NCBI RefSeq assembly: GCF_001485495.1
Contig: NZ_BCNF01000012.1
Span: 1 to 64,000 of the forward strand
Reading direction: 5' to 3'
From: Gordonia desulfuricans NBRC 100010
GTDB taxonomy: Bacteria > Actinomycetota > Actinomycetes > Mycobacteriales > Mycobacteriaceae
Length of the DNA: 64,000 nt
Shown: piece by piece, positions 9,386 to 18,731 of the stretch
How positions within the stretch are numbered: position 1 is the stretch's first letter
Layout of the letters: every line of letters starts with the position of its first letter
Translations under genes and position numbers: made by a program
Notes under the pieces: generated by a model
Told to the model about the DNA's origin: nothing
The model's database searches: none
Seen by the model: the letters and a program-made list of their open reading frames with translations, nothing else

Positions 9386-11214
9386 CGCGATCCGGCCGTT
9401 CGTCCCGAACCCGCACCGGCCGAGATCGATTCCATGGACTGCAGCCACATCTCGAGGACGGCGACCTGCCAGAGCTCGTTGCCGTCGAGGGTGGTACGGA
9501 TGCCGTTGGGATCGGCGAACAGCCGGTCGAGTGCCTCGGGGCGGTAGAGCGCGCGGTCGCGCGCCGACTGCGCGCCGAGGGTGTCGGTGACCAGGTCGAG
9601 CACGCCGCCTTCCAGATGCCGGATGCCCGGCACCGGGAAGTATCCCTTGGTGCGGTCGATCACCGCCGAGGGAAGCAGTGAGCGTGCACCCTCCTTGAGT
9701 ACGCCCTTGCCGCCGTGGGCGAGTTTGAACTCGGCCGGGCAGCTCGCGGCGAGTTCGACGAACTCGTGGTCGAGGAACGGCACCCGCGCCTCGAGTCCCC
9801 ACGCCATGGTCATGGTGTCGACCCGCTTGACCGGATCGTCCACCAGCATCACGGTGGTGTCGAGTCGCAGGGCGGCGTCGACGGAGGTGGCCGCGCCCGG
9901 TGCGGACTGGTGGGCGAGCGCGAATTCCCAACTGGGATCGTAATCCTGGTCGCCGGGCAGGTAGTCGTCGTTGAGGATGCCGGTGATGTCGGCGTGCGAG
10001 CGGTCGAAGAACACGTCCCGATAGGCGGCGGTGGTCTGCGAGCGCGGCACCCCGGCCAGCGGCGGGTACCACGAGTAGCCGCCGAGGATCTCGTCGGCGC
10101 CCTGCCCCGACTGCACCACCTTGATCGAGCGGCTGACCTCCTGGGAGAGCAGGTAGAAGGCGACGCAGTCGTGGCTGACCATGGGTTCGGCCATCGCCGC
10201 GACGGTGTCGGGGACGGCGGGCAGGAGACGTTCGGTGCCGATGTGGATCTTGTGGTGATCGGTGGCGAAGGTCTCGGCGATCAGATCGGAGTAGGCGTAC
10301 TCGTCTCCGGATTCTCCTGCAGCGGAGTCGAATCCGATGCTGAAGGTGGCGAGGTCGTGTTGTCCCTGCTCGGCCAGGAGGGCGACGACCAGGGAGGAGT
10401 CGACGCCGCCGGACAGCAGGACGCCCACCGGGACGTCGGCCACCATGCGCCGCCGCACGGAGGTGCGCAGCGACCCGATGATCTCGTGCTGCCATCGCTG
10501 CGCATCCCAGTCGAGACGGTCGGGGTGCGGTTCGAAAGACGGTGACCAGTACCGTCGTTCGGTGCTGCGGCCGTCGCGGGTGATGGTGCGGACCGTCGCC
10601 GGCGGCAGTTTGCGGATGCCGTTGTACATGGTGTGCGGGGCGGGTACCACCGCGTGGAAGCTGAAGTAGTGGTGCAGCGCGACCCGGTCGATGGAGGTGT
10701 CGACGTCCCCGCCGGCGAGCAGTGCCTGCACCGACGAGGCGAACCGGAGCCGTCCCGGCGTCTCGGCGAGATACAGGGGTTTGATGCCGAGGCGGTCGCG
10801 GGCCAGGGTGACGGTGCCCGAGTCGGTGTCGGCGATCGCGAAGGCGAACATGCCGATCAGGTGGTCGACGCAGTCCGATCCCCATGCGTGATAGGCCTTG
10901 AGGATCACCTCGCTGTCGGCGTGGGAGAAGAAGCGGTAGCCCATCGACTCGAGCTCGTCGCGCAGTTCTTCGTGGTTGTAGACACAGCCGTTGAAGACCA
11001 GGGCGAGTCCGAGTTCGGCGTCGATCATGGGTTGTGCGCCACGCTCGGAGAGGTCGATGATCTTGAGCCGCCGGTGCCCCAGCGCGACATGGTTTTTCAC
11101 GAACAGACCGGAGGCGTCGGGGCCGCGGGGCGTCATCGCCCGGGTCATCGCGTCCACCGCGGCGGTGTCCGGTGCCGTCCCGTCGAGTCGGATCTCGCCG
11201 CAGACTCCACACAT
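9382..11214 (-). CDS. asnB: Asparagine synthetase-like glutamine amidotransferase (possible N-acetylglutaminylglutamine amidotransferase)
   Basis: A 610-residue two-domain enzyme. The N-terminal class II glutaminase begins MCGVCGEIR, with Cys2 as the nucleophile after Met removal. It is followed by the AsnB synthetase domain, whose PP-loop reads SGGVDSSLVVALL. The GEIR variant after the catalytic Cys and the overall length recall the N-acetylglutaminylglutamine amidotransferase subgroup, which makes the osmolyte NAGGN, rather than general asparagine synthetase; I cannot decide between them without a model search. No dipeptide synthetase partner is in the window. The start is fixed by Met-Cys and by a GGAGGA box 8 nt upstream. 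It is the first gene of a coupled operon with the S9 peptidase and GntR regulator. Confidence 0.82.
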   Translation of the reverse strand: MCGVCGEIRLDGTAPDTAAVDAMTRAMTPRGPDASGLFVKNHVALGHRRLKIIDLSERGAQPMIDAELGLALVFNGCVYNHEELRDELESMGYRFFSHADSEVILKAYHAWGSDCVDHLIGMFAFAIADTDSGTVTLARDRLGIKPLYLAETPGRLRFASSVQALLAGGDVDTSIDRVALHHYFSFHAVVPAPHTMYNGIRKLPPATVRTITRDGRSTERRYWSPSFEPHPDRLDWDAQRWQHEIIGSLRTSVRRRMVADVPVGVLLSGGVDSSLVVALLAEQGQHDLATFSIGFDSAAGESGDEYAYSDLIAETFATDHHKIHIGTERLLPAVPDTVAAMAEPMVSHDCVAFYLLSQEVSRSIKVVQSGQGADEILGGYSWYPPLAGVPRSQTTAAYRDVFFDRSHADITGILNDDYLPGDQDYDPSWEFALAHQSAPGAATSVDAALRLDTTVMLVDDPVKRVDTMTMAWGLEARVPFLDHEFVELAASCPAEFKLAHGGKGVLKEGARSLLPSAVIDRTKGYFPVPGIRHLEGGVLDLVTDTLGAQSARDRALYRPEALDRLFADPNGIRTTLDGNELWQVAVLEMWLQSMESISAGAGSGRTAGSR

Positions 11215-11312
11215 GTGTTCGGTCCTCCTCCGTGTCGACGTCCCCTCAGGGTAGGAGGTTCGCGGGCGATTCGCGGGGTAGCCGCGTGCGCGGGTCGCCG
11301 ATGCGACCGGTG

Positions 11313-12788
11313 TCACCGCGGCGGATGCCCGTCGGCGGGCGTCTGGCCGCCGGGGCAGCCGGACACCGCCGGGACGCCCCGCAACCGGGCATCGAGCCAG
11401 GTGAGCGCCTCGGGATAGCCGGTGACCGCGGCGACGAGGTGCTCACCGAAGACCTCGCGGTAGGTGGCGTTGGCCCCGAGCCGGCATTGCTCGGCGAACA
11501 GATTGCGCGTGCCGGCCGCGGGAATCCAGAACTCCTGCGCACCCTGATAGATGTACAGCGGTGTCCCGGATCGGCGGTCGGACGTCTGTGTGACGCGGTA
11601 GATCTGCTCGGCGACGGGGGAGTGGAACGGATCGGGATCGGTGCTCAGCAGCTGCATGGGCAGGAAGGTGCCGCCGGCCAGCGCCTCGGGGAGGGTGCAG
11701 ACGTTCTTGAGCGGAGAGGTGGCGATCCACTGGGCGGGGTTGTTCGCCAGCGACAGGATCTCCGGGCGTTCCCGGGCGATACCGAAGGTGGCCGCGTGGA
11801 ACAGGCCGGTGGCGAGGTTCGCGTTCATGCTGCCGACCAGCATCCGGAAGTCGGCGGGGACGCCGCCGATCGCCGCGCCGGCTATCCGCGGGGCCAGCTC
11901 CGGTGCATAGGAGTCGATCAGCTTGGCCGCACCGAGCGTGGCGATCGCGCCGCCGGAGTACCCGGTCATCGCGACCGGTCCGGCACCGAGGCCGACCGGG
12001 TCGAGTGCGGCCGGGTCGAGTGCGGCCGCGGCGCGCAGGGAGTCGAGGACGATGTGGCCGGCGGTGGTGGGTTCGGCATAGGCCATCCGCGGGCCCTCGT
12101 GGTCGGGCACGATCACGGTGTAGCCGCGGGCCAGGGCGAGTTGGACGGTCGGCGGGATCACGTCGGAGATCCCGGAGTTGGGTCCGATGCCGTGGACGAA
12201 GTCGAACCCGGGGGTGCAGGCGGCACCGAGCGAGTCGATCGGCTGGTTCACCACCAGGACGGGTCGCGGTCCGGTGACCGGCGCCGGGGTGCGGGGCACG
12301 AGGACGGTGGCGGTGCCGAAGGACGGGCGGTCGACGGCGTCCCGGGTGGCGAACTTGATCTGGGTGGCGCGGGTGATCGGCGCGACCGCCAGGATCGCGG
12401 CGGGCCAGGACAGTTCACGCCGGGCGAGTAGCTCACCCGGATGGCGCCGGTCGAGGTCGGGTGCCCAGCGGTCGAAGAACGGGTCGCCGACGGGGTCGGG
12501 CAGGGTGGCCTCGCGCAACTCCTGCATGCGATGACTCGCCCCGGGCGTCACCGCCCGTTGCGGGATGGTCTGCAGATGGGGGAACGGTGGCGGTCCGACC
12601 ACCGCGTCGATCGCGTCGGGGATCTGCGCGGGGATCGGCCACATGGCGAACGGCTCGGTGGCCGACGGCCCGGGTGGTGATGCCGGCGCCGAGGTGCCGG
12701 GACCGGGTGCGGCGGCGGCCGGTGCGCAGACCGAGAGGGCCGCAGCCAGCAGCGTCGATGCGAGTACTGCGACCTGCCGACGGCGCAT
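11313..12788 (-). CDS. Secreted lipase (LIP/secretory lipase family)
   Basis: A 491-residue exported hydrolase. A clear signal peptide spans about residues 1-27 (MRRRQVAVLA, hydrophobic core, AAAAPG cleavage region) and is followed by a Pro/Ser-rich linker. The mature part is an alpha/beta hydrolase with the nucleophile elbow GYSGGA, the pattern of the secretory lipase family also found in Candida and many mycolata. The HxxPDHEGPRMAY-type region and four cysteines spread over the C-terminal half fit that family. It would release fatty acids from acylglycerols outside the cell. It lies 98 nt upstream of the amidotransferase gene on the same strand, and a functional link is not evident. Confidence 0.85.
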   Translation of the reverse strand: MRRRQVAVLASTLLAAALSVCAPAAAAPGPGTSAPASPPGPSATEPFAMWPIPAQIPDAIDAVVGPPPFPHLQTIPQRAVTPGASHRMQELREATLPDPVGDPFFDRWAPDLDRRHPGELLARRELSWPAAILAVAPITRATQIKFATRDAVDRPSFGTATVLVPRTPAPVTGPRPVLVVNQPIDSLGAACTPGFDFVHGIGPNSGISDVIPPTVQLALARGYTVIVPDHEGPRMAYAEPTTAGHIVLDSLRAAAALDPAALDPVGLGAGPVAMTGYSGGAIATLGAAKLIDSYAPELAPRIAGAAIGGVPADFRMLVGSMNANLATGLFHAATFGIARERPEILSLANNPAQWIATSPLKNVCTLPEALAGGTFLPMQLLSTDPDPFHSPVAEQIYRVTQTSDRRSGTPLYIYQGAQEFWIPAAGTRNLFAEQCRLGANATYREVFGEHLVAAVTGYPEALTWLDARLRGVPAVSGCPGGQTPADGHPPR

Positions 12789-12881
12789 GGATCGGACCGT
12801 ACGCCCGGGTGATGGAGATCATGTGGAGCGAGGGTGTCGGGATGGGTGTCACTCGGACGGTGTGGGATCAGCGCGGTGGGG

Positions 12882-13370
12882 TCAGCGCGGGGTCACCCAG
12901 GTGGTGATGTCGCAGTGCACCACCTCGGTGCCGTGGGTGTCGACGATGCGGATCGACACCACGACGTCGGTTCCGTCGGTGATCGTCGAGACGTCGAGCG
13001 GTTCGACGAAGGTCGCCTCGGCGGTCATCCGGGTGGTGGCCTTGGCGAGGTACTGCGCCGACATGGCCTTCGGCAGCCACCGGTGCGTGGCCGGGAGGCT
13101 GGCCTCCATCAGCATCCCCATCGCGGTCTCGGCGAGGTTGCAGGCGGCGATCGCATGGAAGGTGCCGATGTGGTTGTGGACGCCGAACCACTTGGGTGCC
13201 ACCACCCGGCAGAAGCCGGGGCGCATCTCGTCGACCAGCGGCAGGATGGTCGCGAAGTAGGGGACCCGCGCCACCATGCCCACCGAGAACAGCAGGTGGC
13301 CGACGAGGTTGTCGGGCAGGCGGCGGCGCAGGGCGTAGGTGGCGGTGCGTTCGCTGCGGTCGGAGCTCAT
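12882..13370 (-). CDS. DUF4442 hotdog-fold thioesterase-like protein
   Basis: A 162-residue protein with the hotdog-fold pattern of the DUF4442/PaaI-like group: a central helix region (FGVHNHIGTFHAIAACNLAETAMG) followed by strands ending EVVHCDITTWVTP. These proteins probably act on acyl-CoA or related thioesters, but no substrate can be named. The ATG has no good Shine-Dalgarno box. A TAGTAT element 11 nt upstream suggests a very short or absent leader. It stands between the lipase and the succinate dehydrogenase genes, all on the minus strand, with 57 nt to sdhB. Confidence 0.75.
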   Translation of the reverse strand: MSSDRSERTATYALRRRLPDNLVGHLLFSVGMVARVPYFATILPLVDEMRPGFCRVVAPKWFGVHNHIGTFHAIAACNLAETAMGMLMEASLPATHRWLPKAMSAQYLAKATTRMTAEATFVEPLDVSTITDGTDVVVSIRIVDTHGTEVVHCDITTWVTPR

Positions 13371-13427
13371 GGGAGCCGACGATACTACTCGGCGGTAAGG
13401 TGGCGATGGACCGTCCGTGTGCGCAGG

Positions 13428-14177
13428 TCAGTCGGCCTTGCGGCGGAATGCGAACCGGATCGCCTCACGGTTGACGCCGGCCACCGCGTCGAGGCCGATC
13501 CCGGCCGGGCACACCGTCGCGCACTCGCCGTAGGTGGAGCACGGCCCGAAGTCGCGGTCGAGTTGGCCGGTGATCGCCCGGGCCCGCCTGCCCCGCTCGG
13601 CGCGGCCTGCGGTGAGGGCCGCCAGGTGGAGCAGCTTGGCGCCGGCGAACAGATGCGCGGCCCCGTTGGGGCACGCCGCGACGCAGGCACCGCAACCGAT
13701 ACACGCCGCGAAGTCCAGGGCGGTCTCGGCGACGTCGTGGCCGACCGGAACCGCATCGGCATCGGGGGCCTGACCCGCGTCCAGGCCGACGTGTCCGCCG
13801 GCCTCGATCACCCGGTCGAGGGCCGAGCGATCCACAACCAGGTCCCGGACGACAGGAAAGGCGTTGGCGCGCAGGGGTTCCAGTTTGAGATGTGTGATGT
13901 CGCCGAACTGTCGCAGATGCTGGCGGCACGACGGGGTGTTGGGGGTGGGGCCGTGCGGCCGGTCGTTGACCATCACCCCGCACGAACCACACACGCCCTC
14001 ACGGCAATCCGAGTCGAAGGCCACGGGTTCGGCACCCTCGGCGACGAGCCGGTCGTTGAGGCGGTCGAGGACGTCGAGCAGCGACATCTCCGGGGTCGCG
14101 TCGTCGAGGGTGTAGCTCTCGAAGTGGCCGGGGGACGACGGATCCGACTGTCGCCAGGCCTTGATGGTGATCCGCAT
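13428..14177 (-). CDS. sdhB: Succinate dehydrogenase/fumarate reductase iron-sulfur subunit
   Basis: A 249-residue electron-transfer subunit at the cytoplasmic face of the membrane. It shows all three cluster sites: [2Fe-2S] ligands Cys58, Cys63, Cys66 and Cys84; [4Fe-4S] ligands Cys159, Cys162, Cys165 and Cys169 (CIGCGACVAACP); and the [3Fe-4S] set Cys213, Cys219 and Cys223 (CSTYGECATVCP). It passes electrons from the flavoprotein to the b-type cytochrome. It is the last gene of sdhC-sdhA-sdhB, with 9 nt between the sdhA stop and its own start. The gene order and subunit types match the mycobacterial Sdh1 complex. Confidence 0.93.
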   Translation of the reverse strand: MRITIKAWRQSDPSSPGHFESYTLDDATPEMSLLDVLDRLNDRLVAEGAEPVAFDSDCREGVCGSCGVMVNDRPHGPTPNTPSCRQHLRQFGDITHLKLEPLRANAFPVVRDLVVDRSALDRVIEAGGHVGLDAGQAPDADAVPVGHDVAETALDFAACIGCGACVAACPNGAAHLFAGAKLLHLAALTAGRAERGRRARAITGQLDRDFGPCSTYGECATVCPAGIGLDAVAGVNREAIRFAFRRKAD

Positions 14178-14186
14178 CTGATCGCC

Positions 14187-16124
14187 TCACTGATAGTTTC
14201 TGGTCTGCAGGGGAACCGCGTCGAAGGCGAGGGGCTCCCGGTGCCGGATGTGGCGGCCGTCGGCGGTGGTCTCCCACGCCGACACGGCGCACCAGTGGTC
14301 GTCGTCGCGGCGCGCCTCGCCCTGTGCGGTCTGGTGGTCCACCCGGAAGTGGGCCCCACAGGACTCGTCACGATCGAGGGCGTCGACACACATCAACTCG
14401 GCGAGTTCGAGGAAGTCGGCGACCCGTCCGGCCCGTTCGAGTTCCTGGTTGAACTCCGACGCCGAGCCGACGACGCGCACATCCGACCAGAATTGTTCAC
14501 GCAGCGAACGGATCTCGCCGATCGCCGAGGTCAGGCCCGCGGGACTGCGTGCGACCCCGCACCCGGCATAGAGGATCTCGCCGAGGCGGCGATGGAAACG
14601 GTCCGGGCCGGTGCGTCCGCCCACGTCGAGCAGGTCGGTGATGCGACCGGTCACCGCGCCCACCGCGGCCCGCACCGCGTCGTGGTCGAGGGGCAGCCGA
14701 CCCTCACCCAGAAGCGGTGCGAGGTAGTTCGGGATCGAGTACGGGAGGGTGAACCAGCCGTCCACACATGCCGACAACAACGAGTTGGCCCCGAGCCGAT
14801 TGGCGCCGTGGTATCCCCAGCCCGCCTCACCGCCGACGAAAAGACCTGGGATGGAGGTCATCTGGTCGTAGTCCGACCACAGTCCGCCCATCGTGAAATG
14901 TGCGGCCGGGGCGATGCGCATCGGCACCTCGTAGGGATTCTCGCCGGTTGCGTCGTGATACATCGAGAACAGGTTGCCGTAGCGTTCGGCGATGGTGGCC
15001 CGGCCCAGCCGGGCCAGGGCGTCGGCGAAGTCGAGATACACCGAGTTGCGGAGCGGACCGACCCCGTGGCCGGCCTCGATCTGTTCGCGGGCGGCACGTG
15101 AGGCCACATCGCGCGGGGTCAGGTTGCCGTAGGCGGGGTACTTCCGTTCCAGGTAGTAGTCGCGGTCGGCGTCGGGGATGTCGTTCGCCGCACGCTCGTC
15201 GCCGGCGGTCCGCGGCACCCAGATCCGGCCGTCGTTGCGCAGCGACTCGCTCATCAGGGTCGTCTTGGTCTGCCACGGCGCACTCACCGGCAGTGCGGTG
15301 GGATGGAACTGGATGAACGACGGCGACGCCATCAACGCCCCGCGGCGATGCGCACGCCAGGCGGCGGTCGCATTGCTGTTGCGGGCCAGGGTGGACTGGA
15401 AGAACACCGTCCCGTAGCCGCCGGTGGCCAGCACCACCGCATGCGCGGTGCGGGCGCCGATCCGCCCGGTGACCAGGTCGCGGACGACGATGCCCTGCGC
15501 GCGACCGTCGGCGACGATCAGGTCGAGCATCTCGCTGCGGGTGTGTAGGGTGACGCTGCCGGCCGCGACCTGGCGCAGCAGTGCCTGCGACGCCGCGACC
15601 TGCAACTGCTGGCCGGTCTGCCCGCGCGTGTAATAGGTACGCGAGACCTGCACCCCGCCGAAGGACCGTGTGGCCAGCGAACCCCCGTACTCCCGCGCGA
15701 ACGGCGCCCCGATCGCATCGAGGTGGTCGATCACCCGGATCGACTCCTCGGCGAGCCGGAACGCGTCGGCCTCACGTGCCCGGAAGTCACCGCCCTTGAC
15801 GGTGTCGACGACGAACCGGCGGATCGAGTCGTTGTCCACCTTGCGGGCCCGTGCCGCGTTGATCCCACCCTGTGCGGCGACGCTGTGTGCCCGCCGCGGT
15901 GCGTCGTGGAAGGTGAATGCGTGTACGTCGTAACCGAGTTCGCCGAGCGCGGCGGCACACCCGGCCCCGGCGAGACCGGTACCGACCACGATCACGGTGA
16001 ACTTGCCGCGGTTGAGCGGGCCCACCAGCCGGTAGGCGTCCCGGCGCCGCTGCCATGCGGTGGCCGGATCACCTTCGGGGACACCGGAATCCAGAAGCTG
16101 CTCGATGGTCGGTCCGATGCTCAT
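14187..16124 (-). CDS. sdhA: Succinate dehydrogenase/fumarate reductase flavoprotein subunit
   Basis: A 645-residue catalytic subunit that oxidises succinate to fumarate. The N-terminus holds the FAD dinucleotide fold (VVGTGLAGAGCAAALGELGY) and His80 in RRAHSVAAQGG, the residue that carries covalent FAD in this family. The substrate region FIQFHPTALP and the capping-domain Arg-rich motifs follow. I chose the ATG giving MSIGPTIEQ, whose first bases overlap the sdhC stop (ATGA); the frame is open further upstream only as antisense to neighbouring genes. The N-terminal 40 residues before the FAD fold are typical of the Sdh1/b558 type rather than the classical SdhCDAB enzyme. Confidence 0.94.
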   Translation of the reverse strand: MSIGPTIEQLLDSGVPEGDPATAWQRRRDAYRLVGPLNRGKFTVIVVGTGLAGAGCAAALGELGYDVHAFTFHDAPRRAHSVAAQGGINAARARKVDNDSIRRFVVDTVKGGDFRAREADAFRLAEESIRVIDHLDAIGAPFAREYGGSLATRSFGGVQVSRTYYTRGQTGQQLQVAASQALLRQVAAGSVTLHTRSEMLDLIVADGRAQGIVVRDLVTGRIGARTAHAVVLATGGYGTVFFQSTLARNSNATAAWRAHRRGALMASPSFIQFHPTALPVSAPWQTKTTLMSESLRNDGRIWVPRTAGDERAANDIPDADRDYYLERKYPAYGNLTPRDVASRAAREQIEAGHGVGPLRNSVYLDFADALARLGRATIAERYGNLFSMYHDATGENPYEVPMRIAPAAHFTMGGLWSDYDQMTSIPGLFVGGEAGWGYHGANRLGANSLLSACVDGWFTLPYSIPNYLAPLLGEGRLPLDHDAVRAAVGAVTGRITDLLDVGGRTGPDRFHRRLGEILYAGCGVARSPAGLTSAIGEIRSLREQFWSDVRVVGSASEFNQELERAGRVADFLELAELMCVDALDRDESCGAHFRVDHQTAQGEARRDDDHWCAVSAWETTADGRHIRHREPLAFDAVPLQTRNYQ

Positions 16125-16945
16125 CAACCCACCGCCCCGGCCAGCACCGCGATCGGGATGCTGATGTTCCCGATCATCACCGCCGCGGCCACCACCAGCG
16201 CGATCACCGCACCGGCCTGCCGCACCCGCCGGCCGGTGGCGCCGAGATCGTTGACCACACTCCAGAGGCCGTGCACCAGATGGAGTCCGAGCAATCCCAT
16301 CACCACGATGTAGAACAAGGCCATCGGCCAGCGCTGAAGACTCTCCACCAGATTGTGGTGGGCGGATGAGGCGTCGGCGGTGGCGGACTCGAACGACGAC
16401 GACGCCACCGGGCGGGTCCCGGTGGTCAGGTCGAGGATGTGCACCACGATGAACACCAGCAGCACGAGCCCGGTGTAGGGCATCAGCGTGGCGGGCAGCC
16501 GCCGCAGCCCCATACCCCTGCGGCGGAACCGGCCCCGCGCCCGATGCGCCCGCCCGATCAGCATCACCGACGCCCCGACGTGGGCGATCAGGCAGGCGAG
16601 CAGGACGACGCGGAAGATCCACAGCGCACCCTCGTACGGCAGCAGCGGCTCGAGCAGGGTCCGCAGCCAGTGGGCATAGGCGTCGAAGTGTTCGGCACCG
16701 GTGTAGACCTTCAGGTTGCCGATCATGTGGACCAGGACGAACAGTGCGAAGACGGTGCCGGTCAGCGCCATCGTCACCTTGAGTGTCACCGTCGACGGGA
16801 GCGGTGGCCGGGTGGTGGGCATGGGGGCGACGGCGGCCGGGACGCCGATGGGTGTCCCGTCGATCGGCGGGCCGTCGATCGGTGCCGATCGGCTCGGGAC
16901 CTCGGTGGGGGAGGATGCGGACGGCGACGGGGATCGCGAACTCAT
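16124..16945 (-). CDS. sdhC: Succinate dehydrogenase cytochrome b (b558-type) membrane anchor
   Basis: A 273-residue membrane anchor with five predicted helices. It binds haem and the quinone and holds the SdhA-SdhB dimer at the membrane. Histidines in [32 protein letters not shown] and LHLVHGLW are the likely haem ligands. An N-terminal Ser/Pro-rich stretch of about 45 residues precedes the first helix. The ATG giving MSSRSPSP is preferred because an AGAAGG box lies 6 nt upstream. The stop overlaps the sdhA start. The single-anchor five-helix form belongs to the sdhC b558 family, as in mycobacterial Sdh1. It is the first gene of the operon and divergent from the repeat-rich membrane protein gene. 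Confidence 0.9.
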   Translation of the reverse strand: MSSRSPSPSASSPTEVPSRSAPIDGPPIDGTPIGVPAAVAPMPTTRPPLPSTVTLKVTMALTGTVFALFVLVHMIGNLKVYTGAEHFDAYAHWLRTLLEPLLPYEGALWIFRVVLLACLIAHVGASVMLIGRAHRARGRFRRRGMGLRRLPATLMPYTGLVLLVFIVVHILDLTTGTRPVASSSFESATADASSAHHNLVESLQRWPMALFYIVVMGLLGLHLVHGLWSVVNDLGATGRRVRQAGAVIALVVAAAVMIGNISIPIAVLAGAVG

Positions 16946-17104
16946 TCCAGGCCTTCTGGTCGGCTCGGGGGCCGGCGAGCCGGGGGTCGGTACCCGAGAC
17001 CCACGGTATTGCCTGACACGCCGGAATGCCGGGCAACCGACGCGGCCCGGTCGTCGAGAAATACGGTGATCGCGAGCAATCACGTGAGGGAAGGACTCGG
17101 CGGC

Positions 17105-18271
17105 GTGACATACGACAACCAGGGGTGGGGCGGTCCAGGCCCCGGATCCGGTGGATACGGTGCGGGTGGACCGGCCGGCGGCGGATACGGAGGCGGTGTC
17201 CCCGGTGGGCAGCCACCGGGCCACGGGTCGCAGGGCTTCGGTGAACCGGCAGCGGGATACGGCGCACAGGGATATGGCTCACAGGGGTACGGCGCAGGCG
17301 GGTACGGAACCCCGGGGCCGGGTGCTCCGGTGACGCCGTCGGGCGATTCGGTGATGTCCCGCCTGGGTGCGGACCGGCCGAGCCGGCCGCAGCAGACGAT
17401 GATCGCCGGCGGCGTGCTGGCCCTGCTCGGTGTGATCCTCGTGATCTTCAGCTGTGTGACCTGGGCATCGGTGTCGCAGAGCCAGACCATCCCGGGAGGG
17501 CTCGGCACCATCACCAGTTCGGTGACGGTCAGCGGTCTCGGTTCGGTGGACGCCGAGGTGAGCGGACTGCCGCAGGGCATCCCCGGCCTCGACCAGGACG
17601 CGCTCGACGCGGCCGCGGCCGGCGATGACGGAACCTCGGCACCGGGTGGCTGGACGATCGCGTTCGGCATCCTGCTGGTCCTCGCGGCGGTGCCGCTGAT
17701 CCTTCGGCGATTCGCGTCGTGGGCGGCCATCGCGGCGACCGTGATCGGGTTCGCCACGCTGATCGCGACGATCGTCTTCCTCGCCGATCCGGCCGCCGCG
17801 GTGTCCGATGGCGATCCGGGTGCGGGGTCCGACCAGGTGGGCGCCGGCTACGGTCTCTGGATCGTCTTCCTCGCCTCCCTGGCCGCGTTCGCCGTGGCCG
17901 CCGCGACAGTGGTGCTGCAACTGCTTCCCGGTGGGACGCCACCGGGTGCGACGGCAGCCGGTGTGACGCCCTTCGGCGCACCCGGGGCCGGATACGGGAG
18001 TCAGCCCGGGTTCGGGAGTCGGCCCGGATATGTGGGCGGTCCGGGATACGGGAGTCAGCCGGGGGGTGGGTACCCGCAACAACCGGGGTACGGAACCTCG
18101 CCCGCAGGCGATCAGCAGCCCTACGGTCAGGCGTCCCCGGGGCAGTGGCAGCCGGGATACGGTCAGCAGCCCGGTCAGCCCGGGTACGGACAACAGCCCG
18201 GGTACGGACAACAGCCCGGGTACGGTCAACAGCCCGGACAGCCGGGATACGGTCAGCCGCCGCAGGCCTGA
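17105..18271 (+). CDS. Gly/Pro/Tyr/Gln-rich four-helix membrane protein of unknown function
   Basis: A 388-residue protein I do not recognise as a named family. Residues 1-85 are a disordered Gly/Pro/Tyr-rich cytosolic-type tail. About four hydrophobic helices follow ([75 protein letters not shown]), with an acidic extracellular-type loop between the first two. The C-terminal 120 residues are built from PGYGQQ-type repeats. The GTG start giving VTYDNQGW has a GGAAGGA box. Such PGY-rich tails occur in many actinobacterial membrane proteins and may mediate clustering; that is inference. It is divergent from sdhC and followed by two hairpins. Confidence 0.75.
   Translation: MTYDNQGWGGPGPGSGGYGAGGPAGGGYGGGVPGGQPPGHGSQGFGEPAAGYGAQGYGSQGYGAGGYGTPGPGAPVTPSGDSVMSRLGADRPSRPQQTMIAGGVLALLGVILVIFSCVTWASVSQSQTIPGGLGTITSSVTVSGLGSVDAEVSGLPQGIPGLDQDALDAAAAGDDGTSAPGGWTIAFGILLVLAAVPLILRRFASWAAIAATVIGFATLIATIVFLADPAAAVSDGDPGAGSDQVGAGYGLWIVFLASLAAFAVAAATVVLQLLPGGTPPGATAAGVTPFGAPGAGYGSQPGFGSRPGYVGGPGYGSQPGGGYPQQPGYGTSPAGDQQPYGQASPGQWQPGYGQQPGQPGYGQQPGYGQQPGYGQQPGQPGYGQPPQA
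18151..18258 (+). repeat. Tandem Q-P-G-Y-G repeats in the membrane-protein C-terminus
   Basis: Units of 18 bp encoding QQPGYG, with some 9-bp half units, run almost unbroken to the stop codon. The near-identical copies (several share CAGCCCGGGTACGG) point to recent expansion, so copy number may vary between strains. Confidence 0.75.
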
Positions 18272-18284
18272 CGGCCTCGATCAT

Positions 18285-18308
18285 CCGGGGGTACCGCGGT
18301 ACCCCCGG
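18285..18308. terminator. Perfect 24-nt palindrome after the membrane-protein gene
   Basis: A fully symmetrical G+C-rich sequence (12-bp arms, no loop) begins 13 nt after the stop codon. It can fold as a terminator hairpin or be bound by a dimeric protein; no U-tract follows. A second hairpin lies 15 nt downstream. Confidence 0.5.
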
Positions 18309-18323
18309 GATACTCCGGTAACG

Positions 18324-18365
18324 CGAATCCGGGAGCAACGGTGACACCGGCGGCTCCCGGATTCG
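18324..18365 (+). terminator. Second hairpin upstream of the S10 operon
   Basis: A 13-bp perfect stem with a 16-nt loop lies between the membrane-protein gene and the ribosomal operon. With the palindrome just before it, it likely blocks read-through into rpsJ. Confidence 0.55.
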
Positions 18366-18383
18366 TCGCTTCCCGGGCCGGAT

Positions 18384-18413
18384 TTGGCCTGAGCTCCCGG
18401 CATGGTGCATACT
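18384..18413 (+). promoter_or_regulatory. Candidate S10 operon promoter
   Basis: A TTGGCC box and a CATACT box are separated by 18 nt, directly after the two hairpins. Transcription would begin near 18420, leaving a leader of roughly 310 nt before rpsJ. Identified by consensus only. Confidence 0.4.
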
Positions 18414-18419
18414 TGTCGG

Positions 18420-18731
18420 GTTGCCTGATCGGCGGCGCGGATTTCTGCGGCATCGGTCAGGTGAATGACTCCCAGGCCCGGTTGACGGGGATGGGCGTGT
18501 ACCGGGTGACCCTCGAGCGGTTCGCCGCACCGGGTTCACCGTCACGACACGCCCGACCGCGGGTGCCGGAGCAAAACGGTTCGTCCCAGTGGCGAGCCAA
18601 CGTACAACGACAGATGAACAGCGTCGATCCCGCGAATCTCACGCGTGGTGATCATGTGCCCGCCGGCGGCGAAGTCGGCCCAGGTACGCGGTGTTTGTCT
18701 GTCGAGAACAACTGACGGAAGAGGACACAGC
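18420..18731 (+). other. Long untranslated leader of the S10 operon
   Basis: About 310 nt without a convincing gene precede rpsJ. In enterobacteria the S10 leader is the target of L4 autoregulation; whether this leader has any such role cannot be seen here. It ends with a GAAGAGG ribosome-binding site 7 nt before the GTG of rpsJ. The short open frames in it lack coding character. Confidence 0.35.

Noticed and set aside
9386-11212. Open minus-strand frame continuing upstream of the S9 peptidase start
   Set aside because: It lies on the same strand as the amidotransferase gene in another frame, has low-complexity Arg/Pro/Gly text and no domain. The peptidase begins at the GTG that overlaps the amidotransferase stop.
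16125-17282. Upstream extension of the sdhA frame (386 codons)
   Set aside because: It overlaps sdhC on the same strand in another frame and reads as Arg/Pro-rich noise. The ATGA overlap with sdhC sets the true start.
18372-18715. Short open frames between the membrane-protein gene and rpsJ
   Set aside because: They lack ribosome-binding sites and coding character and run through the rpsJ leader.
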